From NCBI RefSeq assembly GCF_900102425.1, contig NZ_FNBT01000001.1, positions 496,001 through 560,000 on the forward strand: a DNA stretch of 64,000 nucleotides, read 5' to 3'. The position numbers and the translations under genes were made by a program. Below, in pieces: positions 54,295 through 62,016 of this stretch. Position 1 is the stretch's first letter. Each line of letters opens with the position of its first letter. The DNA is from Blastococcus aurantiacus (GTDB lineage Bacteria > Actinomycetota > Actinomycetes > Mycobacteriales > Geodermatophilaceae). The notes under the pieces are model-generated. The model saw only the letters and a program-made list of their open reading frames with translations. It was not told where the DNA came from and ran no database searches.

Positions 54295-54353
54295 TCAGAC
54301 GCCGAGGTGCGCCAGCGCCTGCAGCAGCAGGGTGCTCTGCCCGTTCATCAGCT
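54295..54353. repeat. Direct repeat, proximal copy forming the Nudix-gene 3' end
   Basis: These are the final 59 bases of the Nudix-like gene. They match 53462-53520 except for two substitutions (T for C and A for G), which change Leu/Pro and Gln/Arg in the encoded C-terminus. Confidence 0.85.
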
Positions 54354-54825
54354 CGGCCAGCACGGCCGGGTCCCGCGCCTCCAGGGGCGTGACCCAGGTG
54401 AGCTCCAGAGCGTCCTGCTGCGGGGCGCAGTCGCCCTCGACCGGCACGACGTAGGCCAGCGACACGGCGTGCTGCCGTGAGTCGTGGAACGGCGTGACCC
54501 CGGGAGTCGGGAAGTACTCGGCCACGGTGAACGGCTGCGGCGCAGGTGGCACCCGCGGCAGCGCCAGCGGTCCGAGGTCCTTCTCGATGTGCCGGAGCAG
54601 GGCCGCGCGGATCCGCTCGTGGTACAGCACTCGCCCGGACACCAGGGCCCGCTTGATCTGCCCGTCCTCGCCGGCCCGCAGCAGCAGGCCGACGGCCACG
54701 ACCGTGCCCTGGTCGTCCACGCGCACGGGCACGACGTCGACGTAGAGGATCGGCAGCCGCTCGCGGGCGAGGTCCATGTCCTCCCGGGAGAGCCAGCCCG
54801 CGTCCGAGTTCGTCACCTCAGTCAT
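54295..54825 (-). CDS. Nudix-like DUF4916-type protein
   Basis: 176 residues, ATG at 54825. The sequence WLSREDMDLARERLPILYVDVVPVRVDDQGTVVAVGLLLRAGEDGQ then RALVSGRVLYHERIRAALLRHIEKDLGP has the Nudix fold order, with a degenerate Nudix box (GRVLYHERIRAALLRHIEKDLG in place of GGxxExGExxxxAxxREL-type spacing). Catalysis is uncertain because the REXXEE core is not intact. Family name DUF4916 is recalled. The last 59 bases are the proximal copy of the direct repeat, so its C-terminus may have been supplied by an integrated element. Confidence 0.75.
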   Translation of the reverse strand: MTEVTNSDAGWLSREDMDLARERLPILYVDVVPVRVDDQGTVVAVGLLLRAGEDGQIKRALVSGRVLYHERIRAALLRHIEKDLGPLALPRVPPAPQPFTVAEYFPTPGVTPFHDSRQHAVSLAYVVPVEGDCAPQQDALELTWVTPLEARDPAVLAELMNGQSTLLLQALAHLGV

Positions 54826-54891
54826 GTGCCCTGTCTAGCCGACGACGCGCGCTCGCACCGCGCACGGGGCGGCCGCGCGTCGCCCGGAGGG

Positions 54892-55329
54892 TCAGTTGCC
54901 GGCGTAGGCAGAGACGCCGAAGGTCCGGTCGCCGTCCTCGTCCTCGTGGACCAGGACGGAGTAGGCGGCGCCCTCGACGATCGCCGAGCACGAGCCCTCG
55001 TCGCACCGGACGCTCTCCACCTCCTGGCCCTGCTCCTCGATGAAGTCGGTCACCGCATCCTCGGTGTCGGCGTTCTGCTCGTCCACCGACTCCCGGTAGA
55101 AGAACAGCGTGACCAGCGCGGCCGCGACGGCGATGACGGCCACCGAGACGCTGATGACCAGGGTGGCGTTCCGCTCGAACCAGCCGGGCTCGGACTCGTT
55201 GTCGGAGTCTGGCAGCGGGTCCCCCGCCGGCGCGGAGGAGCCGCCGAAATAGGGAGCGCCTGGGTCGCCGGGCACCGTCTGGGTCACGGCGGGAGCGGCG
55301 CCGGTCGGCTGGCTGTCGTCGGTGCTCAT
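54892..55329 (-). CDS. Hypothetical single-pass membrane protein
   Basis: 145 residues. An acidic, Pro/Gly-rich N-terminus (1-50) is followed by one membrane helix (ATLVISVSVAVIAVAAALVTLFFY, about 55-78) and an extracytoplasmic domain of about 65 residues with two cysteines (VRCDEGSCSAIVEGAAYSVLV) that could form a disulfide. The layout resembles small actinobacterial lipoprotein-like sensor or chaperone domains (DUF4333-like), but I cannot assign it. It lies 66 bases upstream of the Nudix gene on the same strand. Confidence 0.7.
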   Translation of the reverse strand: MSTDDSQPTGAAPAVTQTVPGDPGAPYFGGSSAPAGDPLPDSDNESEPGWFERNATLVISVSVAVIAVAAALVTLFFYRESVDEQNADTEDAVTDFIEEQGQEVESVRCDEGSCSAIVEGAAYSVLVHEDEDGDRTFGVSAYAGN

Positions 55330-55450
55330 GGGGTGCAGGCCTCACGTCGTGCGGTATCGGAGCGAGCACCTTGTCATGCGGAACCGCCGTTTGCCGCATT
55401 GCACGCCGATTGCCCAGCAGACGCACAGCGTGTCGCCCTCGCCACATGGC

Positions 55451-55681
55451 TCAGGCGGGCCGCCACCCCGCGGCCAGCTTGGCGAGCACCGCCTGCACGG
55501 CGGTCAGCGGGGCCAGCCCCTCGTACGCCTGGAGGCGGCGCACCTCGGCCTGCACGTCGTCCAGCCGGTGGGGCGGTGCCAGCGCGCGCAGCTGCGCCCG
55601 GGCCTCGGCGAGCTCCGCCGTGGCGCCGGTCCGCTGGAACGGGATCGCCGCGGACCTCCGGGCAACCGGCTCGATCTCCAT
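55451..55681 (-). CDS. 76-residue hypothetical protein
   Basis: The frame from ATG 55681 gives MEIEPVARRSAAIPFQRTG, then a charged helical body (ELAEARAQLRALAPPHRLDDVQAEVRRLQAYEGL) ending AKLAAGWRPA. It lies 68 bases downstream of the DUF4407 gene on the same strand, in the gap before the 145-residue membrane protein. Codon use fits the genome. Function is unknown; I see no motif. Confidence 0.5.
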   Translation of the reverse strand: MEIEPVARRSAAIPFQRTGATAELAEARAQLRALAPPHRLDDVQAEVRRLQAYEGLAPLTAVQAVLAKLAAGWRPA

Positions 55682-55749
55682 GGGCGCGGAACCTAGAGGT
55701 CGACGCCGCGCCGGACCAGTACTCAGTGCGTCCGAAACGTGACCGTCCG

Positions 55750-57156
55750 TCAGACGGTCTCGACCTCGCGGGCATCGGGACGGCGGCGCATCGTCCGCAC
55801 GGTCCGGGACGCCGCCTCGCGGGCCAGCCCGATGATCGGGCCGGTGTCCCACATGCGCCGTCCGGTGTCCTCCACCGACGACTCGGTGCGCGGCGCCGGG
55901 ATCTCGCCGGACTCCCGCGCGGCCACGGCCGCCGCCAGCCGCGCACGGCGACGGGCCAGCACCTGCTCCTTCTGCTTGTCCACGCGCTCCTTCTCCGCGA
56001 GCACCAGCAGGTCCTGCACCGCCTGCTCGACCTCCACCCGCGCCGACTGCTGCAACTGCTCGACCTCGAGGTCGCCGTCGTCGCGCAGGTCGGAGAGCCG
56101 GTCGTAGGTGCTGCGCGGCCCGAAGTTGAGCAGCATCTTCATCAGCACCGGCAGCAGCTCCACGCAGATGAACAGCAGCGCGAGCATGTAGTGCGCGATC
56201 GCCATCGTGGCGTTGGAGTCGCTGAGCGCCGACAGCGCCTGGAGCCGGATGAGGATGCCGGTGTTGTCGGCGTTGGTCTCGTCGAAGGCCGCCTGCAGCG
56301 CCGTCTGCTGCTCGGCCAGCCGGGCGAGCTCGGCCTTGTCGGTCTCCAGGTCGGCGGTCGCCTGCTGCATGCTGCGCGAGGCGCCGGCGGTGATCGCGGC
56401 GGTCGCGGCGTCCAGCTCGTCCTTCGCGGTGTCGACGACGGCGGCGTGCGCGTCGGCCGCGGCCCGCGCCTGCAGGTATGCCTCCCCCGTGCCGGCGTCC
56501 CCGGTGCCGCAGGTGCCGTCCAGCTCGCACTGGGCCCGCGCCGACAGCTCTCGCTGGGTCGCGAGTGCGGAGTCGTACGCCGCCTGCGCGGCCGCGAGCT
56601 CGCCCTGCAACGGCGCGAGGTCCGCGGCCGAGCTGCCACCACTGGCGACGACGGCCTGCTCGGTGGCGACCTTCTCGCGCAGCTCGGGCAGGCCGGCGAA
56701 GCGCGCGTCGTCGTCCAGGTTCCGGTTGAACTCGTCCGAGGCCTCGGCCTGCAGCGCGACGACCTGCGTGTCGATCTCCTTGTGGAAGATCTGCAGCGTC
56801 AGCGGCGTGGAGATCACGATGCCCAGCACCAGGGCCAGCCCGACGCGGGGCACGGCCATGAGCAGGTTGCGCTTGAGCGAGGAGTCGTGCGCCATCCCGA
56901 CCAGCAGCATGCGGTCGAGGTTCACGATCACGAAGCCCCAGCCGACGCCGAGCAGCAGCGCGAACGGCCACCAGACGCCGAGGGCCATGTGCACGGCGAA
57001 CGCGGCGGACAGCACCGCGAGCCCACCGGTGGACAGCAGCACCCCGCCCAGGGCGACGAACTTCGCCCGGGCACCCGGTACCGCCTCCAGCACGTCGGGC
57101 CGGGCGCCGGACAGCACCGCCAGTCCGTCGCCCAACCGTGCACGTCGTCGTGCCAT
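55750..57156 (-). CDS. DUF4407-family membrane protein
   Basis: 468 residues from the ATG at 57156 (GAGGGGG upstream); a GTG at 57201 would add 15 residues. Membrane helices lie near the N-terminus (KFVALGGVLLSTGGLAVLSAAFAVHMAL, WWPFALLLGVGWGFVIVNLDRMLL, VGLALVLGIVISTPLTLQIF), then a long extracytoplasmic coiled coil (about 135-310) with two cysteines in CELDGTCGTG, then a final helix pair (ALLFICVELLPVLMKMLL) and a charged C-terminal tail. FVIVNLDRML and ELLPVL are typical of DUF4407 proteins. Function is unknown. Confidence 0.85.
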   Translation of the reverse strand: MARRRARLGDGLAVLSGARPDVLEAVPGARAKFVALGGVLLSTGGLAVLSAAFAVHMALGVWWPFALLLGVGWGFVIVNLDRMLLVGMAHDSSLKRNLLMAVPRVGLALVLGIVISTPLTLQIFHKEIDTQVVALQAEASDEFNRNLDDDARFAGLPELREKVATEQAVVASGGSSAADLAPLQGELAAAQAAYDSALATQRELSARAQCELDGTCGTGDAGTGEAYLQARAAADAHAAVVDTAKDELDAATAAITAGASRSMQQATADLETDKAELARLAEQQTALQAAFDETNADNTGILIRLQALSALSDSNATMAIAHYMLALLFICVELLPVLMKMLLNFGPRSTYDRLSDLRDDGDLEVEQLQQSARVEVEQAVQDLLVLAEKERVDKQKEQVLARRRARLAAAVAARESGEIPAPRTESSVEDTGRRMWDTGPIIGLAREAASRTVRTMRRRPDAREVETV

Positions 57157-57335
57157 CCCGCAGCAGCCCCCTCGGGTGGCGGGATCGAGGAGCTCCGCCA
57201 CCTTCCCTGCATCTATCGGCGGACTCGGCCGCCGAGCGGACCGTCCGGGCAGGTCGGGACCGTGAGCCGCGCCTCAACCGCCCCATGCCCGGGCGACCGG
57301 GGCATGCTGGGATCGACCGGGAGGGGGACCCCGAG

Positions 57336-58094
57336 GTGTCCGAACCGCTGCATCTGCCCAGCGCCGGGCCCGAGCCGATCCCGGCCGACGCCGCGGTCGC
57401 CGCCGTCCTGGGGTACGCCGCCGCGCGGCGGCCGCTGTACTACCGGGCGCCCAACGTCCGCACCGGCCGGTGGGCCGAGGTGCCGGCGTTCGGCTACGAG
57501 CGGTTCGACCGGCGGCCGGTTCCCGACGCTCCGCTCGGCGAGGCCGACATCCTCACCGCCGAGGGGCTGCACGGCCGCCTCGGCCGCGAGGAGTGGACGG
57601 CGATGGCCGCCGCGCTGCCCGCCGTCCAGTCACTGGCCGACGACGTCGTCGCGCAGGCCGCCGGGCGGGCGTTCTGGGAGCTGCCCGAGGACGAGTTCTC
57701 CGTCCTCGCCGAACCCGGCACCGTCGGCGCCCTGCTCCGCGAGATCGGCGAGCTGTGCGCCTCCGCCGGGGCGAGCCGCTGGCACGTCGCCGCCGCCCTG
57801 CACCACCGGCACCCCGAGCTCTTCCCGCTGCTGCACACCACCACCCGATGGGCGCTGCTCCCCCACAGCCGGGAGGGCGACAGCGGGGTGGCGGCCGTGG
57901 TGCACCGCGAACTGCTGAACTCCGCCGACGCCTTCGCGGAGCTCGAGGCCGCGGTCCGCGCCGAGGGCGTCGGTCTCACCCGGCTGCGACTGCACGACGT
58001 GCTGCTGTGGTTGTCCGCCACCCTGCGCTTCCAGCACGCTGTCGCGGCCGGGCGTGCACCGGTACTGACCGAGCGACGGACGGGACGGGCCTGA
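57336..58094 (+). CDS. Hypothetical protein, unassigned family
   Basis: 252 residues from GTG (57336) with GGAGGGGGA upstream. A soluble protein with no cysteine clusters; recurring features are AAVLGYAAARRPLYYRAPNVRTGRW, FGYERFDRRPVPDAPLGEADILTAEGLHGRLG and RWHVAAALHHRHPELFPLLHTTTRW. The last of these gives a His-rich central part. It may belong to a domain of unknown function limited to Actinobacteria. It is divergent from DUF4407. Confidence that it is a gene is high; the role is unknown. Confidence 0.75.
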   Translation: MSEPLHLPSAGPEPIPADAAVAAVLGYAAARRPLYYRAPNVRTGRWAEVPAFGYERFDRRPVPDAPLGEADILTAEGLHGRLGREEWTAMAAALPAVQSLADDVVAQAAGRAFWELPEDEFSVLAEPGTVGALLREIGELCASAGASRWHVAAALHHRHPELFPLLHTTTRWALLPHSREGDSGVAAVVHRELLNSADAFAELEAAVRAEGVGLTRLRLHDVLLWLSATLRFQHAVAAGRAPVLTERRTGRA

Positions 58095-58097
58095 CCC

Positions 58098-58679
58098 TCA
58101 GCGCGCCGTCCACGCCGGGTCGCGCCCGGTCTGCCCGAGCAGCCGGTCCAGCACCGGGGCGTCGTCGGGCACCGGGACGACGGGGCCGTAGAGCCCGGCC
58201 CGCGCCTCCGGGTCGTCCCCGACCGACTCGGCGAACTCCAGGCAGCGCCGCACCGACTCCTCGTCGGGCCGGTACTCCTGGCCGGTGGCGACGGCGAGGT
58301 CCCAGCCGTGCACCACGAGCTCGTCGAGCGCCACGACGGCCATGACGGGTGCGGGCATCTCCACTCCCCCGGCCTCGGCCGTGCCCTCCCACGCGTCCGG
58401 CTTCCGCCAGGCCTCGACCAGGTCGTCCAGCTGCGCCGGGAGCCGGGCGCGCCAGTCCGCGGGAAGTGCGGCGGCATCCGCCTGGGGGGCTCCGCCGGGC
58501 ACCACCTTCTCCGCAGCCATCCGGAACGCCAGGGTCAGCCCGAGCACGTGGTCGAGCAGCCCGGCCACCGCGGTCGCCTCGCAGGGCGTCGGGTCGCACA
58601 GCTGCGCGTCGCGCACCCCGGCCAGCACCCGCCGGAGCTCCTCCGCCGCGGGTGCCAGGTCGAACGTCGTCGTCTCCAC
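58098..58679 (-). CDS. TIGR03086-type DinB/MDMPI metal-binding protein
   Basis: 193 residues from GTG at 58679 (VETTTFDLAPAAEELRRVL); a further-upstream ATG at 58712 is possible. The fold is a DinB/mycothiol-dependent maleylpyruvate isomerase N-terminal bundle: LLDHVLGLTLAF supplies the first metal His, and ALDELVVHGWDLAVATG is the conserved VHxWDLA motif with the second. Such proteins use a divalent metal and often act as mycothiol transferases. The presence of mycothiol chemistry supports Actinomycetota. The stop is 4 bases from that of the convergent gene ending at 58094. Confidence 0.88.
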   Translation of the reverse strand: METTTFDLAPAAEELRRVLAGVRDAQLCDPTPCEATAVAGLLDHVLGLTLAFRMAAEKVVPGGAPQADAAALPADWRARLPAQLDDLVEAWRKPDAWEGTAEAGGVEMPAPVMAVVALDELVVHGWDLAVATGQEYRPDEESVRRCLEFAESVGDDPEARAGLYGPVVPVPDDAPVLDRLLGQTGRDPAWTAR

Positions 58680-58718
58680 GCAGCTAGGACCGGGCAGCCG
58701 CCGGCTCCTCATCGGCCG

Positions 58719-58916
58719 CTAGTCGGAGAACGACACCTGGGGGCGGGCGCCGTCGTTCCGCCACCCGGTTCCCTGGCTCAGCCCACGCACCTTGCCGGCG
58801 CGCAGGGCCTCGACGTGCTCGTCGCACAGCCGCAGCTCGAGCGGCCTGATCGGGAGCTCGGCCACGCCCACCTGCGTGGCGCGGCGGGGGCAGTCCTGGG
58901 CGTCGCACACGGTCAT
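58719..58916 (-). CDS. 65-residue protein with Cys/His zinc-site pattern
   Basis: MTVCDAQDCPRRATQVGVAEL starts the chain, with C4 and C9; C30 and H33 follow in LRLCDEHVEAL. A four-ligand C-x4-C...C-x2-H set suggests a small zinc finger. It lies 39 bases upstream of the TIGR03086 gene on the same strand and is probably cotranscribed. No family was recognised. The divergent DUF1810 gene starts 51 bases away. Confidence 0.65.
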   Translation of the reverse strand: MTVCDAQDCPRRATQVGVAELPIRPLELRLCDEHVEALRAGKVRGLSQGTGWRNDGARPQVSFSD

Positions 58917-58966
58917 GGCCCGAGTCTCCCTGCCCGGCCCCCGTCCGCGTGGCAGCGTGGCCGGTC

Positions 58967-59392
58967 ATGAGCGACCCCTTCGACCTGCAACGGTTCGTCG
59001 ATGCGCAGCGCGACACCTACGGGACCGCGCTCGCGGAGCTGCGCGCCGGTGCCAAGCGCAGCCACTGGATGTGGTTCGTCCTCCCGCAGCTCGCCGGGCT
59101 CGGACGCAGCGCGACCGCCCAGCACTTCGCGATCAGCGGCCTGGACGAGGCGCGCGCCTACCTGGCCCACCCGGTGCTCGGGCCCCGACTGCTCGAGTGC
59201 GCGCGGGCGCTGGTGGACCTGCCGGGCTCCGACGCCGTCGCCGTCCTGGGATCGATCGACGCGCAGAAGCTGCGCTCCTCGATGACGCTGTTCGCGCGCA
59301 CCGACCCGGGCGAGCCGCTCTTCCGCGCCGTCCTCGACCGGTACTTCGACGGCACCGAGGACGACGCCACGACCAGCCGGCTCCCGCGCTAG
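58967..59392 (+). CDS. DUF1810-family protein
   Basis: 141 residues from ATG 58967. The order DPFDLQRFVDAQRDTYGTALAEL, KRSHWMWFVLPQLAGLGRS, AYLAHPVLGPRLLECARAL, DAQKLRSSMTLFARTDPGE and FRAVLDRYFDG matches DUF1810 along its whole length. In other bacteria it is a small cytoplasmic protein; an NADAR-like or calpastatin-like label has been used, but the reaction is unknown. It converges with the PHP gene (1 base between stops). Confidence 0.9.
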   Translation: MSDPFDLQRFVDAQRDTYGTALAELRAGAKRSHWMWFVLPQLAGLGRSATAQHFAISGLDEARAYLAHPVLGPRLLECARALVDLPGSDAVAVLGSIDAQKLRSSMTLFARTDPGEPLFRAVLDRYFDGTEDDATTSRLPR

Positions 59393-59393
59393 C

Positions 59394-60275
59394 TCAGGCC
59401 CGACCCCAGAACTCGTGGGGGACGGCGCCCGGCCGGAAGCCGTGCGCCTGCACCATGGCGGCGGTCTCGACGAAGTCGTGCGCCAGGTCGTCCGGGCGGT
59501 GCGCGTCACTGCCGAAGACCACCGCCTGTCCGCCGGCCTCGTGCCACCAGGTCACCACACGGGGGCTCAGCGGCAGGCGGGTGTTGACCTCCAGTGCCCG
59601 CCCGGAGGACGCCAGGGCTCCCAGCGCGACCCGGAAGGCCTCCTCCAGCGCCGGCCACGGGACCGGCCCGGCCGCCTCCGGCCAGGAGCGCAGCGGGTAG
59701 TCGATGTGCCCCAGGACGGCGAAGTCGGCGTCGGATCCGGCCAGCGCGGTGACCTCCTCGAGGTAGGCGACCACGACGTCCACGGGGGCGCGCTGGAGGT
59801 AGCCGTCGACGACCTCGACGAAGCCGGCAGCGTCGGTGTGCCGGCCGCCGGTGGGGACGTCGTCCAGCGCGTGCACCGAGCCGATGACCCGGTCGAGGCC
59901 ACCGGTGCCGGCCAGGCCGGCGGCCGCCAGCAGACCCGGCACGGCGCCGGGATGCCGGTGGGGCTCGCTCAGCTCCACCCCGGACAGGATCCGCAGGGCC
60001 GGGAACGCCCGGCGGCAGCGGTCGACCTCCTCGAGGTAGGCGGCGATCGCCAGCGGCTGGGCCAGGAACCGGCCGTGCTCGTCGACGCGGCCGGTGTAGT
60101 GCGCCGGCAGGTCCCGACCGTGCAGGGCCCAAGGCGTCAGGTCGACGTGCTCGGTGAAGGCCAGCGACCTCAGCCCGATCGCCACCGCGCGGGCACAGGT
60201 GGCGTGCATGTCGCCGCCCGCGATGGCGTCCCAGGAGAACTGGCTGTGCACGTGACCGTCCTGCGGGAGCACCAC
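59394..60275 (-). CDS. PHP-domain phosphoesterase (histidinol-phosphatase-like)
   Basis: 293 residues, GTG start. Metal-binding motifs of the PHP fold are DGHVHSQFSWDA (H8, H10), AFTEHVDL (H42), SGVELSEP, GSVHALDD, GHIDYPLRSW and FGSDAHRPDDLAHDF. Histidinol phosphatase of the HisK type is the closest well-known activity, but isolated PHP proteins act on varied phosphoesters. It starts 25 bases after the stop of the acyl-CoA ligase gene on the same strand, so the two may share a transcript. Confidence 0.87.
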   Translation of the reverse strand: MVLPQDGHVHSQFSWDAIAGGDMHATCARAVAIGLRSLAFTEHVDLTPWALHGRDLPAHYTGRVDEHGRFLAQPLAIAAYLEEVDRCRRAFPALRILSGVELSEPHRHPGAVPGLLAAAGLAGTGGLDRVIGSVHALDDVPTGGRHTDAAGFVEVVDGYLQRAPVDVVVAYLEEVTALAGSDADFAVLGHIDYPLRSWPEAAGPVPWPALEEAFRVALGALASSGRALEVNTRLPLSPRVVTWWHEAGGQAVVFGSDAHRPDDLAHDFVETAAMVQAHGFRPGAVPHEFWGRA

Positions 60276-60300
60276 GGCGACATGGTTCCACCCGCCCCGG

Positions 60301-61860
60301 TCAGTGGCGGGGAACGGCGACCCAGCCCTCGGCGTCGCGCAGCGTCGTCTTCAGCACCTTGCCGCCGGCGTTGCGCGGCAGGCCGTCCTCGATGACCCGC
60401 ACGAACTGCGGCACCTTGTAGTCGGCCAGCCGCTCGCGGGCGAAGGCGATGAGCGAGGGCACCAGGTCCTCCGCACCTTCCCGCGGCAGGACGACGGCGC
60501 CCACCTTCTCCCCCATCACCGGGTCCGCGACCCCGACGACGGCCACCTCGAGCACGTCCGGGTGCTCCGCCAGCACGTTCTCCACCTCGACGGAGTACAC
60601 GTTCTCGCCGCCGCGGTTGATCATGTCCTTGGCGCGGTCGACGATCCGCACCATGCCGTCGGTGATCGCGGCGACGTCGCCGGTGTGCAGCCAGCCGTCG
60701 ACGAAGGTCTCCGCCGTCCGCGCCGGGTCGCCCCAGTAGCCGGCCACCACGTTCGGCCCGCGCACCAGCAGCTCCCCCACCCCGCTCACGGGATCGGGCC
60801 GGTCGAGGCGCACGTCGCACACCGGCGTCGGGAAGCCGACCGACTCGGCGTGCTCCACGGCGTACTCGTGCGGCAGGAACGTGGCGAGCGCCGAGGTCTC
60901 CGACAGGCCGAAGCCGTTGCCCAGCCGCGCGTGCGGGAAGGCGGCCTGCAGCCGGCGCACCAGCTCCGGCGCCATCGGCGCCCCGCCGTAGCTCAGCGTG
61001 CGCACCGACGAGACGTCCGTCGTCGCGAAGTCCGGGTGCCGCAGGGCCAGCTCGTAGATGGTGGGCACGCTGGTGATCAGCGAGACCCGGTACTGCTCGA
61101 TCGCGGCGAGGAACGCCGCCGGCGTGAACGCCGGCATCACCACCGACACCCCGCCCAGGGAGCACTGCGTCATGAACTGCGAGCAGCAGCCGGTGACGTG
61201 GAACAGCGGCACCGAGATCAGCGAGATGTGCTCCGGCCCGCGCTCCATGGTCCGGCAGCGGATGACGCTCTCCACCGACGACAGGAAGTTCTCGTGGGTG
61301 ACCATCGCGCCCTTGGGGCGGCCGGTCGTGCCCGACGTGTAGAACAGCGCGGCGACGTCGCGGTGCTCCCGCTCCGGCACCTCGCCCGGCTCGCCGTCGG
61401 GCAGCGGCGTGTCGGGGAGGACGACGTAGGCGGCGCCGCAGTCGGCGAGGATGTACTCGACCTCGGGCTCGGCCAGCCGGGTGTTCATCGGGACGACGAT
61501 CGCGCCGGCGAGGTGCCCGCCCCAGAACGACAGCACCCAGTCCAGGCCGTTGCCCAGGCGGATCGCGACCCGGTCCCCCGGCCGGACCCCGGCGTCGCGC
61601 AGCCCACCGGCCACCCGCAGCGCGCGCTCCCACAGCTCGGCGTACGTCGCGGACGGGCCGCCGAGCTCGACGACCGCCGTCCGCTCCGGGTGCCGCTCGA
61701 CGGTGGAGCGCAGCATGTCCACGACGGTGCCCGAGACTGCCGTGTAGCGACGGATGCCGTCCGGCCCGACCTCGACGCCGCTGGTGTCGAACGGGCTCTC
61801 CCCGACCTCGCGCACGTGCTCCCCCACTCCCGGCACCCGCGTGGCGCCCGCTCCCGGCAT
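60301..61860 (-). CDS. Fatty-acyl-CoA ligase (AMP-binding, FadD-like)
   Basis: 519 residues, ATG at 61860 after GGCGAGGGGA. ANL-family motifs in order are YTSGTTGRPKGAM (174-186), SYGGAPM, GLSETSA, GELLVRGPNVVAGYW, GWLHTGDVA, DRAKDMINRGGENVYSVEVE and, near the end, PRNAGGKVLKTTLRD (catalytic Lys). It activates a carboxylic acid to acyl-CoA through acyl-AMP. The specificity is unknown; length favours medium or long-chain acids or an aromatic acid. A downstream PHP gene follows closely. The metalloprotease gene is divergent, 157 bases away. Confidence 0.92.
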   Translation of the reverse strand: MPGAGATRVPGVGEHVREVGESPFDTSGVEVGPDGIRRYTAVSGTVVDMLRSTVERHPERTAVVELGGPSATYAELWERALRVAGGLRDAGVRPGDRVAIRLGNGLDWVLSFWGGHLAGAIVVPMNTRLAEPEVEYILADCGAAYVVLPDTPLPDGEPGEVPEREHRDVAALFYTSGTTGRPKGAMVTHENFLSSVESVIRCRTMERGPEHISLISVPLFHVTGCCSQFMTQCSLGGVSVVMPAFTPAAFLAAIEQYRVSLITSVPTIYELALRHPDFATTDVSSVRTLSYGGAPMAPELVRRLQAAFPHARLGNGFGLSETSALATFLPHEYAVEHAESVGFPTPVCDVRLDRPDPVSGVGELLVRGPNVVAGYWGDPARTAETFVDGWLHTGDVAAITDGMVRIVDRAKDMINRGGENVYSVEVENVLAEHPDVLEVAVVGVADPVMGEKVGAVVLPREGAEDLVPSLIAFARERLADYKVPQFVRVIEDGLPRNAGGKVLKTTLRDAEGWVAVPRH

Positions 61861-62016
61861 TCTGCGCCGTCCCCTCGCCGGGCATCCACGGGGCCGACCC
61901 GCCGGGTGTGCGGCCCTCCCCTCCCATCGGGTGAATCGGAGCCCGCGGAATCCGGTACCGGTGGGTCCGTGCCGACGGCATGACGAGAGGTCCTTCGTCC
62001 TGCCCTGGAGTCGTCC

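Larger units (their letters stand above)
53462..54353. mobile_element. Candidate one-gene insert bounded by 59-bp direct repeats at a gene 3' end
   Basis: The last 59 bases of the Nudix-type gene, including its stop codon (54295-54353), recur at 53462-53520 with two mismatches. The 774 bases between the copies carry one AT-richer gene. This is the picture left by site-specific integration into the 3' end of a gene, where the copy joined to the gene restores its ending and the distal copy is the remnant. No integrase is inside, so the element would be a deletion derivative or one moved in trans. A simple segmental duplication is the alternative. Confidence 0.55.
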
